Positions 12,701-22,501 of a stretch of DNA of 64,000 nucleotides are shown piece by piece (the stretch's first letter is position 1; each line of letters begins with the position of its first letter). A program made the position numbers and the translations under genes. Below the pieces are notes generated by a model. It saw only the letters and a program-made list of their open reading frames with translations, was not told the DNA's origin and searched no databases. The DNA is from Eleginops maclovinus (taxonomy: Eukaryota > Chordata > Actinopteri > Perciformes > Eleginopidae), in contig NC_086355.1 in the NCBI RefSeq assembly GCF_036324505.1, positions 21,938,518-22,002,517 on the forward strand. Reading direction: 5' to 3'.

Positions 12701-13750
12701 TGTTCGTTTTAAACTGTAAACAGCAATGGCGAACCAAAAAAATACTCTTAAATTGTGGTCGTCCACTGTAATTGCACCTTCAAGTCACATTTGCGCGCAC
12801 ATATTCTCTTGCAGTCCGACGACAGAACCAGCTGCTACAGTGCCTCCCCTGACCGTTCGCCTTCATTGCTAATGTTAGTCAAAAACCTCCAAGTAAATAA
12901 AAACTGTTACATTCGCCTGCATTAGCGAATTTGAACGCACACACGTTGTTCTGTTTCACTCATTTTAATTTCAATTAAGCATAAATAAAAAAAATAAGTT
13001 GTTTCTCCCCTTTGCAACTGCTTTTGAAAGTAGGACTGTGAAGATAAACATCACCTGGCAAATCAGCAATGCTACATGACTTTGGTAACGTTAGCTAACA
13101 AATTTCAGGACTGGTAGACTTAGCTAACATCCACAGTTAACTAAGCCATTTTAGAAAATGATATTTGAAAATCAACAAGGATGTGTAAAAGTCTTGTTTA
13201 ACTTTTAAGGACATATGTTATTACACTTAACATAAAATGACATTGGTAGGTTGCTAGTGTTAGTGCTAACCATAACCAGTTAGCATAGCCTATTTTCATG
13301 AACGTAATGCTAGGTCATATCCGTGCTCGAACTTACCTTTCTTCGGATTAGAGACATGGGGGGTATCTGTAGAGTCATCCCCACTGTCAAGGTTGATGTC
13401 AAATGTTTGAGTGGAGGTGGCTGGTACCGTTTTGTCCTTCTTCGCTGCTGTTTGGTTCTTTCTAGGAACTTTCCCTGATCTGTTGCCTGTCGACATTTTA
13501 AGCAGGTTGCCAGTGTTAATGCTAACCAGTTAGCTTATTTTTTATGAACTGATAAGTCATGGTATTCGAACTTACCGTCCTTAGAAGATTTAGAGACGTT
13601 GGGGATGTCTGTGGAGTCATCACCACCGCTTTCAAGGTTGATGACAGACGACAGATGGTTGATGACAGCGGAGGCGGAGGGGAGCATTTTGTTCTTCAAT
13701 GCTGTTGTGTTCTTTCTTAAGCCTTTCCCAGATCTGGTGCCTGCCGACAT
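6392..13750 (-). CDS. CCDC106-like gene inside the long-TIR transposon (4 exons)
   Basis: Exons in transcript order: first exon 13576-13750 (or the alternative 13337-13496), then 9275-9391, 7856-8083 and 6392-6705. All junctions have GT/AG borders and the phases join without a stop (G|AC, T|AC, G|CC). The product is 277 residues with the distal first exon or 272 with the proximal one, close to the roughly 280 residues I recall for vertebrate CCDC106. Order of parts: a basic/Ser-Thr N-terminus; a short coiled coil (QNKKLQKVIKERDALRKQLA); a Ser- and Asp-rich tract followed by a Lys-rich tract, probably a nuclear localisation signal; and a C-terminal domain with RRYKKVLKAY and SIAELATASP motifs, as in the CCDC106 family. 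Vertebrate CCDC106 is reported to act in the nucleus and bind p53; whether this copy does is unknown. It could be transposon cargo or an accessory protein of the transposon. Confidence 0.8.
6874..7803. mobile_element. TTAA-flanked nested element in intron 3
   Basis: TTAA at both borders (6874-6877 and 7800-7803). The termini are inverted: left 'agggatacgtcaccatttg', right reads inward 'agggatacgccaccatttg', and the match continues to about 30 bp. The AGGG start with a TTAA duplication fits Kolobok better than piggyBac (usually CCC). An internal inverted repeat (about 7039-7056 with 7101-7120) is also present. I see no transposase frame. It interrupts intron 3 of the CCDC106-like gene without touching splice sites. 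Confidence 0.75.
7856..8083 (-). CDS. CCDC106-like gene, exon 3 (Ser/Asp-rich and basic)
   Basis: 228 bp. The acceptor is at 8084-8085 (tgtgtag) and the donor is AGAG|GTAAAG. It encodes a Ser-rich tract with six consecutive Asp residues, then a run dominated by Lys and Arg. The (CAT)n and (TCC)n-like DNA behind these tracts is prone to length change. Splice phase links it to exon 4. Confidence 0.8.
8275..8880. repeat. A-rich dispersed-repeat-like segment, unclassified
   Basis: A compositionally distinct, A- and AC-rich block. The minus-strand reading (rich in 'ccctgtgtcttgtt' type motifs) resembles a common teleost interspersed repeat. I cannot assign a class or exact borders. It lies in intron 2 of the CCDC106-like gene. 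Frames read through it are low-complexity and not credible genes. Confidence 0.35.
8974..9177. mobile_element. Foldback MITE in intron 2
   Basis: An approximately 204-bp near-perfect hairpin. The left arm starts 'ggggggtattcctcgtacg' and the right arm ends with the complement. Arms of about 80 bp share GTTTAACC and AACTCAGAGTAAGTGG motifs. Shorter, older partial arms continue outside on both sides (about 8930-8965 and 9178-9215). No coding capacity. Confidence 0.75.
9275..9391 (-). CDS. CCDC106-like gene, exon 2 (coiled coil)
   Basis: 117 bp. The acceptor follows a pyrimidine tract (cttttctttttag) and the donor is GCAT|GTAAGG. It encodes 38 full codons, with heptad-like Leu/Ile/Val spacing in the second half. 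The phase fits both candidate first exons and exon 3. Confidence 0.8.
9491..11618. mobile_element. Foldback MITE split by a hAT-like insertion
   Basis: The left terminus (9491-9508, 'tggccgggtttcccagat') is the inverted partner of 11600-11618. The rest of the MITE is 11490-11618, itself a hairpin with arms around 'cgttaagaagctcttaacgc' and its inverted counterpart. The 8 bases tcccagat occur at both 9501-9508 and 11482-11489, so 9509-11481 was inserted later. Confidence 0.75.
9509..11481. mobile_element. hAT-like element with 16-bp terminal iterons
   Basis: 1973 bp flanked by the 8-bp direct repeat tcccagat. The left end carries about six head-to-tail copies of a 16-bp unit (gctattccgacataac with variants, 9518-9612). 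The right end carries about four in inverted orientation (11369-11475). The termini pair imperfectly (inverted right end 'ggttacatggcgctattccg'). No transposase frame is present, so it is non-autonomous. The 8-bp duplication suggests hAT, P or Merlin type; it is not further assignable. It lies in intron 1 of the CCDC106-like gene. Confidence 0.75.
12129..12504. mobile_element. TTAA-flanked MITE with 'gctgtcggcag' termini
   Basis: TTAA at 12129-12132 and 12501-12504. The left end reads 'agctgctgtcggcagg' and the right end is its inverted form 'ctgccgacagcacct'. About 376 bp, non-coding. It fits a piggyBac- or Kolobok-type non-autonomous family and is nested in intron 1 of the CCDC106-like gene. 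Confidence 0.75.
13337..13496 (-). CDS. CCDC106-like gene, proximal candidate first exon
   Basis: The ATG is at 13494-13496. The exon has 53 codons plus one base, with the same GTAAGTTCG donor and phase as its neighbour at 13576-13750. It starts MSTGNRSGKVPRKN. There is no acceptor just upstream of the ATG, so this is an alternative first exon rather than an exon joined to the distal one. The flanking non-coding DNA is duplicated too. Confidence 0.7.
13576..13750 (-). CDS. CCDC106-like gene, distal candidate first exon
   Basis: The ATG is at 13748-13750. The exon has 58 codons plus one base, ending at a strong donor (G|GTAAGTTCG). It starts MSAGTRSGKGLRKN and is rich in Ser, Asp and Lys. It is paralogous to the exon at 13337-13496 and has the same splice phase. 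No TATA box is obvious upstream. Confidence 0.7.
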
Positions 13751-14287
13751 ATTTACCTACACTTTCAAATAAACTTTCCAGCCTGGCTTGCGCAATCAAG
13801 AGAGCATCAATGTGAACTTCAGCCAAGTGTCTTGTCTTGTGCTTGTTACTAACTTGAGCTCTGTGAAGTGAGTGACTGACTGACTGTGACTTCCAACAGG
13901 AGTAGTCAGATGTAGCCTATGCAGACCAAACTGTGATTGGCGCATTTGAAAAAAAATAATATATATAGACTCTATATATATTTATGCATATTTATTTGGT
14001 TGTTTATAAAAGTTTTAAGAATTACATAATGCCTGGTCAAAAATAACCACATATGTACTCCGACTGTGTAATAAATATGTATTGATAAAAAAAAATCTAG
14101 GTCTCGCTAACCTATAACCCCGAGGAAGAATTGGCGCTAATAGCGCTCTCAGTCAAGCAGATGGGTCTGAAGACATACACTGTGTAGCCTACTGTAGCAT
14201 ACACAATGACAGGCTTAGCTAGAACATTTAGAATGCTTATTGAGGGTCGCCGATCAACTAAAACAAATTTAAAACTAATTAAGTGGC

Positions 14288-14946
14288 TACTTAACCAACT
14301 TTATTATAAGGGTCCCCAATACTGATAGTTATATATTACTAATATATTAATAACCCTTAACCAACTTTATTATAAGGGTCCCCAATACTGATAGTTATAT
14401 ATTACTAATATATTAATAACCCTTAACCAACTTTATTATAAGGGGCCCCACGCTGATAGCTATATATTACTCTAATTAAGCTTATCTCCCTCTGGAACGA
14501 AATGCTGTTCTCGGCGGCCGTTATCCCTTACTTAACCAACTTTATTATAAGGGTCCTATGAGGAGTGGTTCATATTGGGATAGGCAGAAACAGTTTAATA
14601 ACAATTAGTTAAATAATAATATGTCAATAACTTTTATATTAACATATAGTTTGAATATACACATTTAACATTTTAATAATGTAAGAAATAACTGTTAATT
14701 AGTGCCAAAATACATTTAGTTAACTATTAACAAATATAAAATACAATATTAGTTAATAGATTGTTTTCTATTTGTTAAAACATTAACATACAGATTTTAT
14801 GCAGATAACTAATATTTAATTAATGATGACAAAAACATTAAGTAATGGCAAATAGATATTTTAGTAACAATTTGCAAATGTTAATTAAAGGGTTAAGTAA
14901 TGACTAGTATGCTATTTATTATGGACCCTTATTATGGAGTGTTACC
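14288..14946. repeat. Right terminal inverted repeat of the long-TIR element
   Basis: This is the inverted partner of the left arm. It holds about four of the 65-66-bp units (AGGGTC-type starts near 14310, 14376, 14441 and 14550). The last two are separated by roughly 40 bp of unrelated sequence around 14475-14525. The unique outer part ends with '...gagtgttacc' just before the 8-bp target duplication. Confidence 0.85.
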
Positions 14947-15159
14947 ATCCTCTGTAAAAAATTTACATTAGCAAACACATAAACAGTCCATAAATATGTC
15001 CAAACCATAGCAGCAGGGCTCTTTTTTTTATCAGATTTGCTATTGTCATGACAACCAGGTGATGACAGGAGCTGTCAGACTAGAGATTACCTCACAATCC
15101 CACTTAAGGCATCATGTCACTATGCTACTTACTCTTACTTGGGGCTAAAAGAGAAGCTG

Positions 15160-15274
<115 letters not shown>

Positions 15275-15355
15275 GAAACACAGATGCTCAGGATCAAACA
15301 CATGATAATAATGGGTCAGTATGGAAAAATCAAGCAGACACAAATGCATGACATA

Positions 15356-16960
15356 CAGTGGGGCAAAAAAGTATTTAGTCAGCCACCAATTGTACAAGTT
15401 CTCCCATTTAAAAAGATGAGAGAGGCCTGTAATTTTTATCATAGGTATACCTCAACTATGACAGACAGAATGAGGAAAAAAAATCCAGAAAATCACATTG
15501 TAGGATTTTTAATGAATTTATTTTCAAATTATTGTGGAAAATAAGTATTTGGTCAATAACAAAAGTTCATCTCAATACTTTGTTATATACCCTTTGTTGG
15601 CAATGACAGAGGTCAAACGTTTTCTGTAAGTCTTCACAAGGTTTCCACACACTGTTGCTGGTATTTTGGCCCATTCCTCCATGCAGATCTCCTCTAAAGC
15701 AGTGATGTTTTGGGGCTGTCGCTGGGAAACACGGACTTTCAACTCCCTCCAAAGATTTTCTATGGGGTTGAGATCTGGAGACTGGCTAGGCCATTCCAGG
15801 ACCTTGAAATGCTTCTCACGAAGCCACTCCTTCGTTGCCCTGGCGGTGTGTTTGGGATCATTGTCATGCTGAAAGACCCAGCCACGCTTCATCTTCAGTG
15901 CCCTTGCTGATGGAAGGAGGTTTTCACTCAAAATCTCACGATACATGGCCCCATTCATTCTTTCCTTTACACGGATCAGTCGTCCTGGTCCCTTTGCAGA
16001 AAAACAGCCCCAAAGCATGATGTTTCCACCCCCATGCTTCACAGTAGGTATGGTGTTCTTTGGATGCAACTCTGCATTCTTTCTCCTCCAAACACGACGA
16101 GTTGAGTTTTTACCAAAAAGTTCTATTTTGGTTTCATCTGACCATATGACATTCTCCCAATCCTCTTCTGGATCATCCAAATGCCCTCTAGCAAACTTCA
16201 GACGGGCCTGGACATGTACTGGCTTAAGCAGGGGGACACATCTGGAACTGCAGGATTTAAGTCCCTGGCGGCGTAGTGTGTTACTGATGGTAGCCTCTGT
16301 TACTTTGGTCCCAGCTCTCTGCAGGTCATTCACTAGGTCCCCCCGTGTGGTTCTAGGATTTTTGCTCACCGTTCTTGTGATCATTTTGACCCCACGGGGT
16401 GAGATCTTGCGTGGAGCCCCAGATCGAGGGAGATTAGCAGTGGTCTTGTATGTCTTCCATTTTCTAATAATTGCTCCCACAGTTGATTTCTTCACACCAA
16501 GCTGCTTACCTATTGCAGATTCAGTTTTCCCAGCCTGGTGCAGGTCTACAATTTAGTCTCTGGTCTCCTTTGACAGCTCTTTGGTCTTGGCCATAGTGGA
16601 GTTTGGAGTATGACTGTTTGAGGTTGTGGACAGGTGTCTTTTATACTGATAACGAGTTCAAAAAGGTGCCATTAATACAGGTAACGAGTGGAGGACAGAG
16701 GAGCCTCTTAAAGAAGAAGTTACAGGTCTGTGAGAGCTAGAAATCTTTCTTGTTTGTAGGTGACCAAATACTTATTTTACCGAGGAATTTACCAATTAAT
16801 TCATTAAAAATCCTACAATGTGATTTCCTGGATTTTTTTTTCTCATTTTGTCTCTCATAGTTGAAGTGTACCTATGATGAAAATTACAGGCCTCTCTCAT
16901 CTTTTTAAATGGGAGAACTTGCACAATTGGTGGCTGACTAAATACTTTTTTGCCCCACTG
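15356..16960 (-). mobile_element. Tc1-type transposon, copy 1
   Basis: 1605 bp flanked by TA on both sides (15354-15355 and 16961-16962). Both ends read CAGTGGGGCAAAAAAGTA inward and continue as inverted repeats of about 200 bp with minor differences. It encodes a Tc1-class transposase on the minus strand with one premature stop. It is closely similar to copy 2 at 57068-58668. Confidence 0.97.
15572..16594 (-). pseudogene. Tc1-type transposase with a premature stop (copy 1)
   Basis: The reading frame would be 340 residues from the ATG at 16592-16594, but codon 14 is TAA (16553-16555) where the second copy has AAA. The remaining 326 codons are open to the natural stop and keep the acidic triad (WSDE, QHDND, PIEN) with DD34E spacing. 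The N-terminal paired-like helix-turn-helix region is also preserved apart from the stop. Translation could at best restart internally, which would remove part of the DNA-binding domain. The family cuts and pastes DNA at TA sites. The single lesion and high similarity to copy 2 point to recent insertion. Confidence 0.93.
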
Positions 16961-16962
16961 TA

Positions 16963-19900
16963 TACTGTACACCCACATACACAAAAACATACACAAAAAC
17001 ACACCCTCCTGAATATCCTGTCAACATAAAACCACACATCAGACATGTCAATCTTACTTTATATGCCCACGTCGCTTATGCATCATTAGAAACGTACTGT
17101 GACTATATATCATCTTTTCCTGTCCTTTTTTAAATGGACGAGGCCCTAATGCATTCTTAGTGTCACTGTGTGGCCCACCAATCATACACTGACACCTCAC
17201 CCATCTTGCTTGAATATTTTAAACCACCATTAGTACACTTTCTTTGGGGTAGCCTCTACCAGGAAGACACATTAAAGCAGGCTCTGGCTTTTAACTGTAA
17301 GAGTGAATTATTACAATTGAATTTGAAAAATGTGTGTGTCTGTGTACATAGAGTTAGCTGTCTTGAAAGAAATATAACAATGTCTTAGTTACAATCAGAT
17401 TGGGCCTAAGTCATATTTGTTTTGGCTTGTATATATACTTAAATCAATATAGTAATATAGCAGTAAAACAACCATTCTGAGAACCTTGTTTTACTTCAGG
17501 AGCGGTGTACTGGTTGATAGAATCAAACAGCAAAAGATTCAAGATGCTTAATGAGAGACATTTAACGGATTATTACTGGGCGTGACAGTTTCAGGGAAGG
17601 GGCTAAAAAACATCAAGCATTTCTAGGAATTCAAAATGAAACTCGTCCCTCTCGAAACTCTACTTTCTACTTTGCCAGAGCTGACCTAATAGGACTTGTT
17701 CTGTCTCCAGCTGTTGCAATTAAAAAGTCAGGGTTGTATCATGATAACCTTTGCACAACATGTCTTTCATTTGTGATTAACATAATCATTTTAAGAGATT
17801 TTGATGGAGCTGTTTTTGCTTCCATTGAAATAGTCATGAATATTGCTGCAAGTAATTTACAGGAAGTTTATCTCGACTGTCATCTTCATTGGCCTTTAGC
17901 CTTTTGTTGGTTACAAGTAGTCAAGGGAATGACAGCAGTAATCAGCAACAATTTTGATCTTTGATTTGGTTTCTCAATACCTGCTGGTTCCAACATGCAG
18001 TTGTTTTTTTTTTTTTAAACATTGTAAACGTAATAGCTTTGGGTTTATGACTGTTGTCAGAAAAACAAGCAATTTAAAGATGTTACGGTAGGATTATGGC
18101 GCATTTCCTTTGCATGGCTCGCCCTGTTGGTATTTTGTTCAGTTTTCAATTTGACATTGTACTGTATCAGATCTGTTTTATTTTTTTTGGCTAACGCCTT
18201 GGTTGAGGTTTTAGCCAACAGAGCCGATACTAGAAGGTAGACTTAAAACTTTGATGAAGCAGGGAGAATTTTTACTTGCTTGAAAAGGACATCCTGCAAA
18301 ACCCTGCCATTTTTAAATAGCCAAGCTATCATCAACCTTATTTTCTTTTTTTAACATAATCACTGTAACCAAATTTTGTGAAAATGGCAACCCGTTGGGT
18401 AGCTCATGATTAGAACTGGCAGCCCATATACAGTGCCTACTGCCAAGTAGAAAGTTTCAGGCAGTGTCTTCCCCTCTTTCTCCAATTTTCAACACTTGCA
18501 TAAAGGCACTCTCTGGCGAGCCTGCAAAAGTACACTGCACACTGATGTAAATTGACAAAGTACAGACGTAAATCTGTTTGATTGCAGATGAAAGGATTAC
18601 TGTGATGAGTTTAAATCTGCAGTGCTTTGGTAATTAGCTCAGAGTCAAGTCTATACTGAGAGGCAGTAAAAACGAAAAATAGAAAAAGAACCTAATACCA
18701 AAATGATGTTGAGTGGAGCCGTACCATAAAGTGAAACTTGTACATTATATCCTTATTATTAAGTGTCTTCTGTTTGAGTCTGAGCATTGGACTCCAGAAA
18801 CAAGCACATTTGAATTTGAACCAGATTTGCACTGGCTTAAAAGCAGTTGAGTTCAGCTCTTTTCAACATGGCTTGCGTTCTTTTGAATGTCTTCATTTCA
18901 AGCTCAAATATCCTCTTTACAAATGCATTTAAGTAGTGTCATTTGCACTTAGAAGTGAACTCAGACAATATTTAGACAGTCTACAAAGATCTGTACTCTC
19001 ATGAAATACAGGGATGGAGGAGTGTAGGTACAACCAAAGGAATGTTCACCGTGCATATGTTTCTTCCTATATTGGAAAGATGAAATGGGAGAAAGAAATG
19101 AATGCTCCTGCCGCCCATGATCCATGGCCCCTGAGTCTCAGTGAGATAGCGTGCTCAAAGAATTTATGCATAAATGAGTTAGAGACAGGGTGGGTCGGGT
19201 AGAACTTGAGTAAATTGACAGACAGACAGACAGACAGGCATATGACCTGCGAGTGGCTGCGGGGCCGTTTGTACAGCCTCGCCTTTTATTGGTTTCAGTT
19301 TAAGTCCAATCTTCGAATCTACACACTGGTCTCATTTAGCCCGACTCATGCTAGGTGTGGCACAGTGGCAGGCGAAAGGAAACCAAAACCAAATGGTCCC
19401 CGGTCTTGGCCCCTTAGCTGAAGCCGCCGTTGGTCCCTCCAGGAGCTGGCTGCTGTCTAGTGGCTGCCCAGGAAGAAAGGAGTGTAAATCAGGCTGCACA
19501 GGCGTGGTCCGCCTCACAGCTCACCACTGCACAGCCAGCCACATTGTAGATTGGCAGAGGGACAGTCGACAGACACAAGCATGGTATGCTAACGTGCAGC
19601 GTGGGGTTTACAGGAGAGGCCAGCTGTGTGTTGCTGATTCTGAGGGTATTCGCTCCTAACGAAGAAAGACACCTCTGGCAAAACAAGTGGAGTAAGAAGA
19701 GGGCAGGCAGGGGAGGGGGTGAGATCAGCACAGGGGCACAGCGAGTGCACTGTGCCAGTACCATTGAGGTTTTGGAGCGCTAAGAAAACAAGCGCCATAA
19801 CCAAACTTCATGAGGCGAGCAGTGAACATGCTGTCTGTGGAGGAGGAGAAGGAGAGGAGGCGACTGAACGCCCTGCCAGCCCCGAGATCTAAACCAGAAC

Positions 19901-22319
19901 CTTTGAATTTGTTGACTTTCTCGTAAGAAGGCAACAGCCATGCCAACTCTGTCTTAATTCACATGGCTACTTTGCATGAGAGATGGTGAAAGCGTACCTT
20001 TTAGTACTTTGTCAATGAGCCATTGTTTTAATTTCACAGTTAACGCAGGTGTGTGGTTGTGTGTTTTTTTCTTAAATGTAAAAACATGTTTTCCTGGATA
20101 GAAATGGGAACACATACTTTTTCCCAGAGAAGCAACAATATGCGTGCGAATAGCAGGAATTTAATGGTTGTATCAACCTTCCCTGTGGTTGTTGTTGCCA
20201 TTGAGTGTAGTGAATATGAATAAACGTGTCAGTACATTCAAGTGTTCAAAGGCAAATCACCTACAGACAAAGTTTTACTTAAAACCACTACAGATATAGC
20301 TCCTGGTGTCAACATCTCTCCAAAGTTACCACGCTCCAGCTCAACCTCTCTTTGGGATAAAAAAAAGAGACATTCTGGTTTGGGGTGTCAAGTGTACCTG
20401 AGAAAATGTGTAGTTGTTGGACATAGTTAAGTGTCCATGTTGACAAGGTACATTAGTGATGTCATTGTCATAAAACCAAGCATGACCGAACAAGAAACTA
20501 ACATGTTTAACGCAACATGCTTTTCATAAACTACAGTATGTTTTAAAATTGACGTTATTGTGAAAAAACAGGCAAGCATGTTGAAATGGTGCTCATACTG
20601 TACCTTCTTTAACAGCGTTTCCAAGGCTTTGGTGAGGGTGTTCATTTAAAGGGACATTTATTACAATCAATCTACCCGTGGGACTGTAATCTTGTGCATT
20701 GACAGTGATTTAGGGATATACTGTAGGGCTTACCTGCGTTGAGCTGATTGCAATCGCGGATGTTCTGCCTCCATTGTGAGTTAACTATGTGATGCATGTT
20801 AATGTTGTGGCGTCCTTGTCGGTCATGCAGAAAATAAAACATCTTTAATGGTAGATCTGTGTCTGAGAAAAGCTTGCTCTGATGTAGTGATGTGTGCTGA
20901 TATGTTGCTTTGAGGTACATGTTTTTATATGAGGGCTTTCCATTATATTTTGTACTTTGATGAAATAATCGTGTCAATTTATATGTCTTATAGAGCTTCC
21001 TCTACAGCTGTGTACAAAAGTAACTTGTGGAAACCATTAGGTTTTGTAGTATATTTTCTTTCTGTTTTGTTGTATGGGATGTTTTGTTTGCAATAAGTAA
21101 GCTCCTGGCTCAGTGATTTCTTTCTGTTCTATGTTGGTTTGGCCCAGGCCATACTGCAATTAACCAGTACTTGCAATGGGAACCTGAATGCCAACAAACC
21201 TATGGTGTCTTCACAAAGCTGGTTTTATTTCACAGAAATAATATTTTTGCACCAATAAGGATTGATACTTTTAATTAAAGCTACTACTTGGGAGTATATG
21301 CCTTAATGGTATATAAACCAGTTGTCTGTGGTTGGGATTGCCACAATGTATTACTTCCTTTGCTCAAAAGGGGTTACCCTATGCTCTTAGTCCCCAAAAC
21401 CTTGACATTTGACTTTCAAGCTGCAAAGTCATCCACTTAAGAATTCTGCATCTCTAATAGGCCTACCCAAACAGGCAGATGCCTTAAAATGGAAAGCAGC
21501 AGTTGCACTAAAGCTGGAATGTTTACAAAAGTGTTCCGGGGACCACAAATCACTGGTGTATATACACAGGCCGCAACCAGACCCACTCGCAGCAGCAGGG
21601 GAACAGGGGAGCGTCATATGGCTCTGATGCAAGAAGCCAAGGACAACTGAATGACATCAGTGGGGTCTACCACAAAGCACAGTGATATGGTAACTTCAGT
21701 TTGGTGAACATTCAGAATCACTGCTGACTGCTGTGTCCTCGTGAACTTATCTGAGGTCACAGAGTCTGGGAAATATGTCACTGGTTTAACAATAAAGGCA
21801 GGACATGACAAAAAAGGGTCTGTTTATCAAATTTAATATGTGCGTGAGAACCCTTAAGCCACTTAGAAGTAACATAACAGAGTGACATGATCACATGATA
21901 ACATATATGAACGAATATTTTAGGTAGAGCAGTGGGTGTATGCTCAGAAATTACTCTTTTCTACTGAAATGGACGCTTTTCAATAAAAATGTGCTTTGAT
22001 GGGAAATTAGTAAACTCACTGACCCATGTACTTTTCTCATGGTTACTTGTAAATGCCGGCTAATGCTAAGCATATTCTACTGTTAAACCCAATTTACTTC
22101 AGCGGAGTGTTAGGTAAATTGATAAATCTTGTGGTGTAAATAATGCCATAATCACTTATATTTTATGAAATCTTGGAAAACTCATAGCTTGAGTTTAACA
22201 GAGGAGCATCCAAATCTTGGCATCAACATGTGAGCGTTTTTGTAGTCGTTATCATTTAGAGAATCAAATACAAGGGTTTTTGCTTTAACACCTGGTATAA
22301 ATAACCTTTGTACCAACAA
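16963..22319. other. Gene-free stretch with possible conserved non-coding DNA
   Basis: No gene or transposon recognised. Parts such as 17450-18960 look non-repetitive, with motifs such as TAATTAG-like homeodomain sites and balanced composition. Parts of 19340-19900 are more GC-rich. These could be distal regulatory elements, but only a cross-species alignment could show that. Short frames here lack domains. A small (CAGA)n tract lies at 19219-19237. Confidence 0.35.
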
Positions 22320-22501
22320 ATTTCCCTATCAATCAGAGAGTCAGTAGTTTGATCCCCAGCCCCTGAAGTCAACATATCAAAGTGTTCTTGGGCAACATAC
22401 AACCCAAAACTGCTCCTATAGGACGGTAGCTATCTCTGATAGCAAAGTGTGAGTCACTTTTGATAAAAGCATTGGTTAACTGACATGTAATGTAATGTAA
22501 T
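22320..22501 (+). repeat. tRNA-derived SINE remnant, copy 2
   Basis: A box-B-like 'tagtttgatcccc' lies near 22345. The same downstream order as the copy at 2149 follows: agcccctg, tcaaagtgttcttggg and actgctcct segments. It ends in a (TGTAA)n tail at 22486-22501, typical of a teleost SINE/LINE partner tail. Confidence 0.65.

Larger units (their letters stand above)
5206..14954 (-). mobile_element. 9.7-kb long-TIR DNA transposon with a CCDC106-like gene
   Basis: The element itself is 5214-14946 (9733 bp). It is flanked by a perfect 8-bp direct repeat 'atcctctg' (5206-5213 and 14947-14954). Both ends begin GGTAACACTCCATAATAAGG when read inward. The inverted arms cover about 5214-6140 and 14288-14946. 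Each has a roughly 380-400-bp unique outer part and an inner array of 65-66-bp units, nine starts on the left and about four on the right. A four-exon CCDC106-like gene lies between the arms on the minus strand. I see no transposase frame on either strand, so the unit is probably non-autonomous. Its introns contain younger insertions (6874-7803, 8974-9177, 9509-11481, 12129-12504). The superfamily is unassigned: an 8-bp duplication fits hAT-type and several other cut-and-paste groups. Confidence 0.85.

Noticed and set aside
15666..16556. Plus-strand frames opposite the Tc1 transposase (also 57414-58361 minus)
   Set aside because: Shadows of the transposase frame; the real coding strand carries the catalytic motifs.
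19332..19946. Several overlapping frames in a GC-richer block
   Set aside because: Six frames overlap on both strands without any domain. The block is more likely non-coding, possibly regulatory.
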